NCBI GenBank assembly: GCA_902580335.1
Contig: CACHKE010000006.1
Coordinates: forward strand, 1 to 64,000
Direction of reading: 5' to 3'
Length of the DNA: 64,000 bases
From: an uncultured Pelagibacteraceae bacterium
Lineage (GTDB): Bacteria > Pseudomonadota > Alphaproteobacteria > Pelagibacterales > Pelagibacteraceae
Part shown: positions 1-8,628 of the stretch, piece by piece
Position numbering within the stretch: the stretch's first letter is position 1
How the letters are laid out: each line of letters opens with the position of its first letter
The notes under the pieces: generated by a model
Database searches by the model: none
Told to the model about the DNA's origin: nothing
What the model saw: only the letters and a program-made list of their open reading frames with translations
Program-made: the position numbers and the translations under genes

Positions 1-2078
1 TTTTTCCACAAAAGAGTTCTTAATGAAACTGGTTCTGGTTTAATCAATTTAAATAAAAAAACATGATACCTTCCAAATTTAACACCTAGATCTCTTAAAG
101 TTTTTCTATCATTCTGGTCTAATTTCTTTAAATATTCAGATACCTTATCTCTCTTAATTACACCATTGTTCTCATAAAGTTGATAAGCTAAGGCTTTAAT
201 TGATGAGTTTTTATCTTTCAAATCTTTTAAGTCATAAAGACTTTTTAAAACTGTTGAAATTTTATTCTTTAACCAATTTTCTAAAAAAGTAATTAATTTA
301 CTTTTTGGATTTTGCTCTAACATGTCATCAACCAATAATTCTATGTTAGGGCTTAAATAATCTTTTCCAGGAATTAACCTACCAATTTTTGCATTATTCC
401 AATAAATCTTAGAGTCATTTTTTAATTCAACTAAACCTGTATCAATTACAATTTGAATTCTTTTTTCTAGTTCAGGTCCTATCGTTTTTCTTGCAGCTTT
501 TTTAAGAGATTTAATATCAGTCTCTAAAGCTCCTTTTTTAAGATCAAGTTCTAATTTAAGTCCATTTATTTTACCTATAAATTGATCATCGATCATAACA
601 TTATTATTTTCTAAAATTTTAGTATCGAATTCCATATCTTGTTTTAAACCTCTAGCAAGTACACTTGCTCTTTTATCAATAAATGTTTTTGTAAGTTCCT
701 CATGAAGTCTATCTGAAAGTTTATCCTCTAAGAATTTAGTTTTTTCAATCCAGTAATTTTGGTTATCAACCCAATTGTTTTTATTTGAAACATATGACCA
801 AGTTCTCACATTTGCAATTCTATTCGCTAAAGAATCTACATTTCCGTCCAATTTATCTAGTTTCATAAGTTGTAAATGCATAAAATTATCTGATATTTTC
901 CCCTTATCACTGTTTAAAAAATTGAATACTTTTTCTACGACATCGATGTGATTTCCATAAGTTTTCTTTACAAAGTCAGGTATTTGACAACATTCCCACA
1001 GTAACGTCAGTGTTTCTTTTACATTTGTCAAATTATACAAGTTCAACTTTTTTAAGAAATATTTTAAAACTTTCTCATCTTCACACTCATGAATCTTTCT
1101 AAGCCAATCTTTGTTTGGCTTTTCTTCAAGTGATTTTAATAACGAGGCGGGATTGTTAAAATTCAAATCTGAATTTCTCCAAAATAATGTTCTGATATTT
1201 TCAAATTTATGATTTTCTAAAAGTTCAACTTCTTCAGCTGTAATTTCTTTACAATCACCTGTAATACCAAAATTACCATCATTGAGATATCTGCCTGCTC
1301 TTCCAGCAATTTGTCCTATCTCGGATAGATTTAGTTTCCTTAATTTTTTTCCATCAAACTTTTTTAAATTTGAAAAATACACTTGATCTAAATCCATATT
1401 TATACCCATTCCAATTGCATCAGTTGCAACTAAAAAATCAACATCACCTGATTGATATAAGTCTACTTGTGCATTCCTTGTTTTCGGACTTAAAGATCCC
1501 ATAACAATTGCAGCACCACCTTTTTGTCTTCGTATTAATTCTGCTATTGCATAAACCTCTTCTGTTGAAAAAGCAATAATTGCCGTTTTTCTATTAATAC
1601 GTGAAATTTTTTTGTGACCTGAATAAGTGAGTTTAGATAATCTTTTTCTATCTATGAACTCTATATCGTCATTTAATTTTGAAACTATTCCTTTGATTGT
1701 ATTGGATCCCATAAACATTGTAAGTTTACTTCCTCTCATGTTAAGCAACCTATCTGTAAAAATATGACCTCGTTCATGGTCTGCACACATTTGAATCTCA
1801 TCAACACCTACAAATTCTAAATCTTTATCTATTGGCATCGATTCTACTGTGCACAAAAAATATTTTGCATTTGAAGGTATAATTTTTTCTTCACCGGTTA
1901 TTAAAGCAACTTCATCATATCTAGTTTTTTTAATAACTTTGTCATAGACTTCTCTAGCTAAAAGTCTTAATGGAAAACCGATCATCCCAGTATCAAAAGA
2001 GAGCATTGTTTCTATTGCTAAATGGGTTTTGCCGGTATTTGTTGGACCAAGCACCGCGGTGATTTTATTTTTATTCAT
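1..2078 (-). CDS. SUV3/MgpS-like ATP-dependent RNA helicase, partial (C-terminus off the left edge)
   Basis: The ATG is at 2078 and the frame stays open for 692 codons to base 1, so the C-terminus lies outside the window. Residues 11-18 read GPTNTGKT (Walker A), DEIQ is the Walker B/DExx box, and QIAGRAGR is helicase motif VI, preceded by a VATDAIGMGINM-type motif V. This combination is typical of the SUV3-like helicases of alphaproteobacteria and mitochondria, which unwind RNA with the degradosome or in rRNA metabolism. The part beyond the helicase core is Lys/Glu-rich and resembles the long tail of alphaproteobacterial homologues. The gene stands alone, reading away from the thioesterase with 174 bp between them. 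The substrate of this protein is inferred only from the family. Confidence 0.85.
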   Translation of the reverse strand, partial: MNKNKITAVLGPTNTGKTHLAIETMLSFDTGMIGFPLRLLAREVYDKVIKKTRYDEVALITGEEKIIPSNAKYFLCTVESMPIDKDLEFVGVDEIQMCADHERGHIFTDRLLNMRGSKLTMFMGSNTIKGIVSKLNDDIEFIDRKRLSKLTYSGHKKISRINRKTAIIAFSTEEVYAIAELIRRQKGGAAIVMGSLSPKTRNAQVDLYQSGDVDFLVATDAIGMGINMDLDQVYFSNLKKFDGKKLRKLNLSEIGQIAGRAGRYLNDGNFGITGDCKEITAEEVELLENHKFENIRTLFWRNSDLNFNNPASLLKSLEEKPNKDWLRKIHECEDEKVLKYFLKKLNLYNLTNVKETLTLLWECCQIPDFVKKTYGNHIDVVEKVFNFLNSDKGKISDNFMHLQLMKLDKLDGNVDSLANRIANVRTWSYVSNKNNWVDNQNYWIEKTKFLEDKLSDRLHEELTKTFIDKRASVLARGLKQDMEFDTKILENNNVMIDDQFIGKINGLKLELDLKKGALETDIKSLKKAARKTIGPELEKRIQIVIDTGLVELKNDSKIYWNNAKIGRLIPGKDYLSPNIELLVDDMLEQNPKSKLITFLENWLKNKISTVLKSLYDLKDLKDKNSSIKALAYQLYENNGVIKRDKVSEYLKKLDQNDRKTLRDLGVKFGRYHVFLFKLIKPEPVSLRTLLWK

Positions 2079-2252
2079 TTCTATCTTTGGTATGTTAAAT
2101 ATACTACCTACAAGATGTAGTTACTCGTAAAGAACAAAAATAGACTAAAACATGACCGAATCGTTCCATTAAAAGTTCTCATTTCAAATTCTTAAAAAAT
2201 TAAGCTTAACATAATATGATTTATTGTCCAAATTACCATCAAACACAAAGTC

Positions 2253-2657
2253 TTAAGATTTTATCTTAAGAATTTTCCAAACTCCAGAAGCAGATGTGAT
2301 TATTTTGTTATTACATTTTAATTCACAAAATAAAAATACCAAAGTTTTTGTTTTTTTTAAAATTTTTACATGCCCTATAATCTCATCACCAATTTTTGAA
2401 GCACCGATATATTTAAGATCTAATGAAATTGTCACGCAAGGTGCATTTTGGGAACTACGGTGTGCTGCTGTTCCAGCTCCAGCATCTATCAAAGCTGCCA
2501 AGTATCCTCCATGAGTTATTCCAGCTGCATTCAAATGGTTTTCATTAATAATTGACTTGAATTCATATTCATTTTCAGAGATATTTCTAAACATAACACC
2601 ACCGTTATGTTTCATAAAACCATGTTTTAAACTTATTTGTTCAAATGAATTAGACAT
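2253..2657 (-). CDS. PaaI-family hotdog-fold thioesterase
   Basis: This 134-residue single-domain hotdog protein has the PaaI/YbgC-like segment NAAGITHGGYLAALIDAGAG at about residues 43-62. The HGG turn and the acidic residue on the following helix form the usual acyl-CoA thioesterase active site. The family hydrolyses acyl- or aryl-CoA thioesters in the cytoplasm; the substrate here cannot be read from the sequence. The ATG follows six bases after the stop of a 32-residue membrane ORF on the same strand, so the two are probably co-transcribed. An 8-bp stem hairpin covers the stop codon but lacks a U-tract. Confidence 0.85.
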   Translation of the reverse strand: MSNSFEQISLKHGFMKHNGGVMFRNISENEYEFKSIINENHLNAAGITHGGYLAALIDAGAGTAAHRSSQNAPCVTISLDLKYIGASKIGDEIIGHVKILKKTKTLVFLFCELKCNNKIITSASGVWKILKIKS

Positions 2658-2663
2658 AATTTG

Positions 2664-2762
2664 TTAAAGTATAAAAGTTAAAATAATTAAAACTATAAGA
2701 ATAATTACGAAAAAATAAATAACAGACATTTGAAGAGAAGATTTTATCAACCATTTCAACAT
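2664..2762 (-). CDS. putative 32-aa single-span membrane protein
   Basis: A 32-codon ORF starts at ATG 2762 and reads MLKWLIKSSLQMSVIYFFVI followed by more Ile/Leu/Val residues, giving one hydrophobic span of about 20 residues after a short basic N-terminus. It ends six bases before the start of the thioesterase on the same strand, which fits an operon. I do not recognise a family. Short hydrophobic ORFs arise easily in A+T-rich DNA, so its reality rests on its position and on the positive-then-hydrophobic layout. Confidence 0.4.
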   Translation of the reverse strand: MLKWLIKSSLQMSVIYFFVIILIVLIILTFIL

Positions 2763-2777
2763 AATTTATCTTATTAA

Positions 2778-2854
2778 TGGTGCGCCTGCTAGGAGTCGAA
2801 CCCAGAACCTCCTGGTCCGTAGCCAAGCGCTCTATCCAGTTGAGCTACAGGCGC
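2778..2854 (-). tRNA. tRNA-Arg (anticodon ACG)
   Basis: Read on the minus strand, the segment folds into a complete cloverleaf. The acceptor stem is GCGCCTG with CAGGCGC, the D-arm is GCTC/GAGC, the anticodon stem is CTTGG/CCAGG with loop CTACGGA (anticodon ACG at positions 34-36), and the T-arm loop is TTCGACT. A discriminator A is followed by an encoded CCA end. The wobble A would be deaminated to inosine by TadA so that CGU, CGC and CGA can be read. It is a single isolated tRNA between the thioesterase and the divergent thiolase. Confidence 0.97.
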
Positions 2855-2926
2855 ATTTTTAAATTTTATTTATTATTGTATATCATTTTTTAGTGTATTT
2901 TAATGCTAAGACAAATTTAAATTATT

Positions 2927-4102
2927 ATGAATAATTCAATGAATGAAGTTGTAATTGTAGAAGCTATCAGAACTCCAATTGGAGCTTATAAAGGGTCTCT
3001 TAAAGAATTAAGTGCTGATAAGTTGGGATCAATTGTTATTAGAGAAATTTTAAGAAAAAGTAAATTAGGTAAAAATGATATTGATGAGGTAATTATGGGC
3101 CAAGTACTCACAGCTGGTGGAGGCCAAAATCCTGCAAGACGGGCTGCGATAAATGCAGGTATAAATATTTCTAAACCAGCCCACATAGTAAATCAAGTTT
3201 GTGGCTCTGGACTTAGAGCTGTAATCTCAGGTTATCAATCAATTAAATTAGGAGAGGTAAAAAATGTAATTTCCGGTGGACAAGAAAACATGTCATTAGC
3301 CCCACATTCAATTTTTTACCGGGACAATAAAAAAATTTTAGAGGAACATTTGATAGATACAATGATAAATGACGGATTGATAGATGCATTTAATAATTAT
3401 CATATGGGTGTAACTGCTGAAAATGTTGCAAAGAAATTTAATATTTCACGAGTTGAACAAGATGACTTTGCATTAAATTCTCAAAAAAAAACAGAAACTG
3501 CAATTAATATTAATAGATTTAAGGAAGAACTAATTAAAATAAACCAATCTGGTATCAATCTTGAGAAAGATGAACATCCGAGAAAAGATCTTAATAAATC
3601 AGATTTAGGCAGGCTAAAAGCAGTATTTCTTAAAAATGGGACCGTGACACCTGGAAATTCATCAGGAATTAATGATGGTGCTGCCGCTTTATTATTAACA
3701 ACCTTTGAAGAGGCAAAAAAAAGATCACTTCAACCTTTAGTAAAGATAATCTCATGGGCTTCAGTTGGAGTTGATCCAACTTTGATGGGCCTTGGACCAA
3801 TTGAAGCTGTACGTGAAGCAGTTAAAAAAGCAAAATGGAATTTAAATGATGTAGATCTTTTTGAAATTAATGAAGCTTTTGCCGCTCAAAGCATTGCAGT
3901 AATACGTGAGTTAAATATTGATGAGAATAAAGTTAATGTTAATGGAGGAGCAATAGCTTTAGGTCATCCTATAGGAGCATCAGGTGCTAGAATATTAGTC
4001 ACTCTCATTCATGAAATGATAAAACAGAAAAAGAATAAAGGTTGCGCTACACTATGCATAGGTGGCGGAATGGGCATAGCCATATGTATAGAGAGAATTT
4101 AA
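2927..4102 (+). CDS. acetyl-CoA acetyltransferase (thiolase)
   Basis: A 391-residue thiolase of normal family length. The three catalytic elements are present: the acyl-accepting Cys92 in NQVCGSGLRAV, His347 in GHPIGASGA, and Cys377 in CIGGGMGIA. The family condenses two acetyl-CoA to acetoacetyl-CoA, or runs in reverse, in the cytoplasm. An in-frame ATG four codons downstream (MNEVV) is an equally possible start, because the family usually begins close to that point. No beta-ketothiolase partner gene such as phaB or an acyl-CoA dehydrogenase is adjacent, so the pathway (acetoacetate use, storage polymer or Ile breakdown) stays open. Confidence 0.93.
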   Translation: MNNSMNEVVIVEAIRTPIGAYKGSLKELSADKLGSIVIREILRKSKLGKNDIDEVIMGQVLTAGGGQNPARRAAINAGINISKPAHIVNQVCGSGLRAVISGYQSIKLGEVKNVISGGQENMSLAPHSIFYRDNKKILEEHLIDTMINDGLIDAFNNYHMGVTAENVAKKFNISRVEQDDFALNSQKKTETAININRFKEELIKINQSGINLEKDEHPRKDLNKSDLGRLKAVFLKNGTVTPGNSSGINDGAAALLLTTFEEAKKRSLQPLVKIISWASVGVDPTLMGLGPIEAVREAVKKAKWNLNDVDLFEINEAFAAQSIAVIRELNIDENKVNVNGGAIALGHPIGASGARILVTLIHEMIKQKKNKGCATLCIGGGMGIAICIERI

Positions 4103-4105
4103 GAA

Positions 4106-4216
4106 TTAATTTTTTTTAAATTTTTCTTCAAGTAGAATTTTTTGTATCCAAATTTTAGCATCAATGTAAGCGCTTTCTTTTGGTTGCAATAGTGTATTTA
4201 ATAACGTTTTAATCAT
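4106..4216 (-). CDS. possible 36-aa small protein
   Basis: A 36-codon ORF on the minus strand starts at ATG 4216 and stops just past the convergent thiolase end. The peptide is mixed and charged, beginning MIKTLLNTLLQPKESAYIDA and including a Trp and a basic tail. It is more protein-like than random A+T-rich sequence would give, but it lacks a clear Shine-Dalgarno and I recognise no family. It occupies half of the 214-bp thiolase-aceE gap. The remaining part, 4217-4316, should hold the aceE promoter, although I see no convincing -35/-10 pair. Confidence 0.35.
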   Translation of the reverse strand: MIKTLLNTLLQPKESAYIDAKIWIQKILLEEKFKKN

Positions 4217-4316
4217 TTTTTAAAGGATACTTAAGAAGAGTGTCAAAAAATTGAGCAGAATGTGTTAAAATTAGCAATTAAGTAAAATTATATAGTGTAT
4301 AAGATCTAAATATTAA

Positions 4317-7300
4317 ATGAGCGAAAAACTATTAGTTCCTGATATAGGTGACTTTGAAAATGTAGAAGTCATTGAATTGCTTGTTAAAGAAGGGCAAAAA
4401 ATTGCCAAGAATGATCCAGTAGTTACTATAGAAAGTGATAAATCAAGTGTTGAAATACCTTCAACGTTATCAGGCATAATTGAGACAATAAAAGTTAAAG
4501 TAGGTGATAAAGTTTCAAAAGGTGATTTAATTTTGAATATTTTAGGGTCAAATGAAGAAAATTCCACAACAAAAACTATTCCAAAAGACACTGAAAATTT
4601 GATTATAGAGGCAGAAAAATCATTAGAAAAAAAACAAGAACAAATCATCGAAATAAATAATATTGAGAGAAAAAAAACAGAAATAATTCAAGTAGTTAAT
4701 GAAGGTGATATTGATCCATTAGAAACCAATGAATGGTTAGACTCGCTCACTGCAGTGATCGAAAAAGATGGAAATCAGAGAGCCCATTATTTAATAAAGG
4801 AATTAATAAATAAAGCTTATATGGAGGGTGCAAATATTCCCTATACACAAAATACACCTTATATAAATACAATTCCTGTTGACGAAGAGAAAAAATCAAA
4901 CGGTGATCAAAATATTGAGAGAAGAATTCGGTCATTGATAAGATGGAATTCTGCAGCAATGGTTGTTCGCGCAAATAAGAAATTTCCTGAACTTGGAGGA
5001 CATATTGGAACATTTGCATCTGCAGCTACACTTTATGATGTAGGAATGAATCATTTTTGGAGAGCAAAAAACAATAAATTTGGAGGAGACTTAATTTATT
5101 TTCAAGGACATAGTGCTCCAGGTATGTACGCAAGAGCATTTCTTGAGGGGAGACTTAATGAAAAACAACTAGATAGCTTTAGACAAGAAGTTAATCCAGG
5201 AGGTCTATCATCTTATCCACATCCTTGGTTGATGCCAAATTTTTGGCAATTTCCCACAGTCTCAATGGGTTTAGGACCAATGTTGGCTATTTATCAAGCA
5301 AGATATATGAAATATTTGATTAACAGGGGTCTCATCAAAGATGAAGGACGAAAAGTGTGGGCTTTCTTAGGAGATGGGGAAATGGATGAACCGGAGTCCT
5401 TAGGAGCAATTGGTTTAGCAGCTAGAGAAAAATTAGATAACTTAATATTTGTGATCAATTGTAACCTTCAAAGATTGGACGGGCCTGTAAGGGGTAATGG
5501 AAAAATCATACAAGAACTAGAGGGTATTTTTAGAGGAGCTGGATGGAATGTTATTAAAGTAATTTGGGGTTCTTATTGGGATCCGTTATTGGCTAACGAT
5601 AAAACTGGCCATTTAATTAAAGTTATGAATGAAACTGTCGATGGAGAATATCAAGCTATGAAAGCAAGAGATGGAGCTTATGTGCGAGAAAAGTTTTTTG
5701 GCAAATATCCTGAGACTAAAGAGTTAATCTCAAGCCTTTCAGACAAAGATATATGGAGATTGAATAGAGGTGGACATGATCCTCACAAAGTTTTTGCGGC
5801 TTATGATAAAGCCTCAAAGAATATTGGAAGCCCAACAGTTGTGATTGCCAAGACCATAAAGGGATATGGGATGGGCAAAAGTGGTGAGAGTGTAAATACT
5901 ACACATCAAACTAAAAAATTAGATATAGATGATTTGATGTATTATAGAGACAGGTTTGATGTTCCTTTAACTGATAAACAGGTACAAAATATTGAGTATT
6001 ATAAGCCAGACCAAAATTCACCTGAAATAAAATATATCAAAGAAAGAAGACTTCAATTAGGAGGATTTATCCCAGAGAGAACTACTTATGCTAAACCCAT
6101 TAAAGCTCCTCCAAAAAACATTTTTGACAATATGAAAGAGTCAACGGGTAAAAAAGAAATGTCGACTACGATGGCATTAGTAAGAATGCTTACTAATCTT
6201 CTGAGAGATAAAAATGTTGCCTCAAGATTAGTACCAATCATTCCAGATGAGGCGAGAACATTTGGTATGGAGGGTTTTTTTCAAAAAATTGGTATTTATG
6301 CTCACGAAGGACAAAAATATGAACCTGAGGATTCAGCACAATTAAGTTCATATAGAGAAGAAAAAAGCGGACAAGTTTTGGAGGAAGGAATTAATGAGGC
6401 AGGTGCAATGTCTTCATGGATTGCTGCAGGCACTTCATACACAAATCATGATATTGAAATGATCCCTATCTATCTTTTTTACTCAATGTTTGGTTTTCAA
6501 AGAATAGGTGATTTTGCTTGGGCAGGAGCAGACAGTCAATCAAGAGGGTTTTTAATTGGTGCTACTGCTGGGAGAACAACATTAGCGGGAGAAGGTTTAC
6601 AGCACCAAGATGGACATAGTCATTTAATGGCATCAACTATTCCAAACTGTAAGTCTTATGATCCAACATTTCATTATGAACTAGCAACAATCTTTAGAGA
6701 AGGATTGAAAAGAATGCATGAGAAGAAAGAAAATATTTTTTATTACATTACAACAATGAACGAAAATTATCCTCATCCTGCTATGCCAACTGAAAAATCA
6801 TGTGAAGAAGGCATTTTAAAAGGAATGTATAAAATTAAAGAATTTAACAAATATAAAAAAACCAAAATTCAATTTCTAGGATCAGGCACAATTTTAAGAG
6901 AAATGATAGCTGGTGCTGAGATTCTACAAAAGGAATATCAAATTGACAGTGAAGTTTGGAGCGTAACTAGTTTTAATGAATTAAGAAGAGATGGCTTAGA
7001 GGTTGAAAGGTTTAATTTATTAAATCCTGAAAAAGAACCAAAAAAATCATATGTTGAAAGCTGTTTAGGCAAAACTGAAGGTCCAATTTTGGCTGCATCA
7101 GATTATATGAGGATGAATTCAGACCAAATTAGACCTTATATTAACAAGAGCTTTTATTCATTAGGAACAGATGGATTTGGTCGAAGTGATACCAGAAAAA
7201 ATTTGAGGAAGTTTTTTGAGGTTGATAAAGAACATGTTGTTGCATATGGACTAAGTGTTTTAGCTAAAGAACAATTAATTGCATCTAAATATGCCCAAGA

Positions 7301-7355
7301 GGCAATAAAGAAGTATCAAATTGATAAAGATAAACCAATGCCGACAAAATTATAA
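4317..7355 (+). CDS. aceE: pyruvate dehydrogenase E1 (homodimeric type) with N-terminal lipoyl domain
   Basis: 1012 residues, about 125 longer than the usual 887-residue AceE. Residues 1-76 form a biotinyl/lipoyl domain with the modification motif ESDKSSVEIPS (Lys42). A charged linker follows to about residue 125, then a complete E1. The thiamine-diphosphate motif starts with GDGEMDEPES at residues 352-361 and ends near NCNLQRLDGPVRGN; the substrate and dimer segments (GHSAPGMYAR, GLQHQDGHSH) are also present. E1 decarboxylates pyruvate and reductively acetylates the lipoyl arm of E2, feeding acetyl-CoA to the TCA cycle. The stop overlaps the E2 start by one base (TAATG), so the pair is translationally coupled. 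The fused lipoyl domain is the odd feature. No lpd (E3) gene is in the window. Confidence 0.95.
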   Translation: MSEKLLVPDIGDFENVEVIELLVKEGQKIAKNDPVVTIESDKSSVEIPSTLSGIIETIKVKVGDKVSKGDLILNILGSNEENSTTKTIPKDTENLIIEAEKSLEKKQEQIIEINNIERKKTEIIQVVNEGDIDPLETNEWLDSLTAVIEKDGNQRAHYLIKELINKAYMEGANIPYTQNTPYINTIPVDEEKKSNGDQNIERRIRSLIRWNSAAMVVRANKKFPELGGHIGTFASAATLYDVGMNHFWRAKNNKFGGDLIYFQGHSAPGMYARAFLEGRLNEKQLDSFRQEVNPGGLSSYPHPWLMPNFWQFPTVSMGLGPMLAIYQARYMKYLINRGLIKDEGRKVWAFLGDGEMDEPESLGAIGLAAREKLDNLIFVINCNLQRLDGPVRGNGKIIQELEGIFRGAGWNVIKVIWGSYWDPLLANDKTGHLIKVMNETVDGEYQAMKARDGAYVREKFFGKYPETKELISSLSDKDIWRLNRGGHDPHKVFAAYDKASKNIGSPTVVIAKTIKGYGMGKSGESVNTTHQTKKLDIDDLMYYRDRFDVPLTDKQVQNIEYYKPDQNSPEIKYIKERRLQLGGFIPERTTYAKPIKAPPKNIFDNMKESTGKKEMSTTMALVRMLTNLLRDKNVASRLVPIIPDEARTFGMEGFFQKIGIYAHEGQKYEPEDSAQLSSYREEKSGQVLEEGINEAGAMSSWIAAGTSYTNHDIEMIPIYLFYSMFGFQRIGDFAWAGADSQSRGFLIGATAGRTTLAGEGLQHQDGHSHLMASTIPNCKSYDPTFHYELATIFREGLKRMHEKKENIFYYITTMNENYPHPAMPTEKSCEEGILKGMYKIKEFNKYKKTKIQFLGSGTILREMIAGAEILQKEYQIDSEVWSVTSFNELRRDGLEVERFNLLNPEKEPKKSYVESCLGKTEGPILAASDYMRMNSDQIRPYINKSFYSLGTDGFGRSDTRKNLRKFFEVDKEHVVAYGLSVLAKEQLIASKYAQEAIKKYQIDKDKPMPTKL
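4425..4459 (+). repeat. 35-bp near-identical repeat, copy 1 (lipoyl Lys motif in aceE)
   Basis: This segment encodes TIESDKSSVEIP in the lipoyl domain of E1. It matches 7466-7500 in the E2 gene at 34 of 35 bases, in the same orientation and codon phase. Synonymous third positions are conserved too, which suggests recent duplication or gene conversion rather than protein-level constraint alone. Confidence 0.85.
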
Positions 7356-8620
7356 TGTCTAAGAAAGATATAAAAGTTCCAAATATTGGTGAATTTAAAG
7401 ATGTGGAAGTCATCGAAGTTTTAATTAAAAAAGGTCAAAAAATAAAAAAGAATGATCCATTGATAACTATAGAAAGTGATAAATCAAGTGTGGAAATACC
7501 ATCTTCTGATGATGGAACCATAATTTCTTTGAATGTTAAAATTGGAGACAAGGTATCGGAAGGTGATAAAATTATTGAAATTGAAAGTGAGAAAGAAATA
7601 AAAGAAACAAGTGCTCAAGAATTACCAAAAAGTCAATTACCAAAAGAAATAAAAAAAAATGATGTAAAAAAAACCAATGAGTCTGAAAATATAATAGTTA
7701 AAGATTTTTCTACAAAAGCTTCTGCTTCACCAAAAGTTAGAAAATTTGCAAGAGAACTTGGAGTTAATATTAACAAAGTCCCAGGAAGTGAAAGACAAGG
7801 TAGGGTTACCGAAAGTGATGTAAAGTTATTTGTTGCAACTAAATCTGATAAAAGTTTCAAAGATCAAAATACAACTGAACAAAAAATTGAACTAGAGTAT
7901 TCCCATTCAGATTTTGGAGAAGTAGATATTAAAGACGTTCCTAGAGTGAAAAAGTTGTCGTCTAAATATTTAATGAACTCTTGGACAAAAATTCCTCACG
8001 TAACCAATCATGATGAAGCTGATATAACCGAGTTAGAGGAATTTAGAACATCCCTTACAGACGTATATACTGGTGAAAAAAAAAAAATTACACCATTAGC
8101 TTTCATCGTAAAAGCATTAACAACATCATTAAAAAAATTTCCAAATTTTAATACCTCAATCGATCAAATTGAAAACGGTAAAATGACTGTTAAAAAGTAT
8201 TATCATGTTGGCATAGCAGTGGATACACCACATGGTCTGATGGTACCTAAATTAAGAAATGTAGATAATAAAAATATTTCTTTAATAAGCACAGAATTAA
8301 AAAAAATCAGTCAGCAATGTAGAGATCTTAAAATTGATAAAAAAGAGTTATTTGGAGGTTCTATGACGATAACAAGCCTAGGGGGAATCGGGGGATCTTT
8401 TTTTACCCCAATTATAAATTATCCTGAAGTTGCTATTTTAGGAGTAGGTAGAGCAGAAAAAAAACAAGTATTCATGGATGGAAAATTTGTAACGCGCACT
8501 ATGTTGCCACTTTCACTATCTTATGATCATAGAATTATTGATGGTGCGGAGGCAGCTCGATTTAATAATGATTTAAAAGAAAATCTTGGTAAAAATTTTG
8601 CTTATAAGTTAGCCGTTTGA
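7355..8620 (+). CDS. aceF: pyruvate dehydrogenase E2, dihydrolipoamide acetyltransferase
   Basis: 421 residues in standard E2 order. One lipoyl domain covers residues 1-77 (Lys43 in ESDKSSVEIPS). The peripheral subunit-binding domain starts with ASPKVRKFARELGVNINKV at about 124. The acetyltransferase domain ends with SYDHRIIDG, supplying His392 and Asp396. E2 transfers acetyl from lipoate to CoA and forms the core of the complex. Having one lipoyl domain here and another on E1 gives two per E1-E2 pair. The gene starts on the last base of the E1 stop. The following EamA gene begins eight bases after its stop. Confidence 0.95.
   Translation: MSKKDIKVPNIGEFKDVEVIEVLIKKGQKIKKNDPLITIESDKSSVEIPSSDDGTIISLNVKIGDKVSEGDKIIEIESEKEIKETSAQELPKSQLPKEIKKNDVKKTNESENIIVKDFSTKASASPKVRKFARELGVNINKVPGSERQGRVTESDVKLFVATKSDKSFKDQNTTEQKIELEYSHSDFGEVDIKDVPRVKKLSSKYLMNSWTKIPHVTNHDEADITELEEFRTSLTDVYTGEKKKITPLAFIVKALTTSLKKFPNFNTSIDQIENGKMTVKKYYHVGIAVDTPHGLMVPKLRNVDNKNISLISTELKKISQQCRDLKIDKKELFGGSMTITSLGGIGGSFFTPIINYPEVAILGVGRAEKKQVFMDGKFVTRTMLPLSLSYDHRIIDGAEAARFNNDLKENLGKNFAYKLAV
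7466..7500 (+). repeat. 35-bp near-identical repeat, copy 2 (lipoyl Lys motif in aceF)
   Basis: Partner of 4425-4459, differing by a single base (T/G). The two direct repeats lie 3041 bp apart, so recombination between them would delete the E1 catalytic region and leave a single E2. Confidence 0.85.
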
Positions 8621-8628
8621 TAAAAATT

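Noticed and set aside
2252..2270. Perfect 8-bp hairpin over the thioesterase stop codon, possible terminator
   Set aside because: The stem is all A+T plus two G-C pairs and no U-tract follows on the minus strand, so I did not call a terminator.
8617..8628. TTG start of the EamA gene overlapping the aceF stop
   Set aside because: The ATG at 8629 gives the normal family N-terminus; the four extra codons add nothing recognisable.
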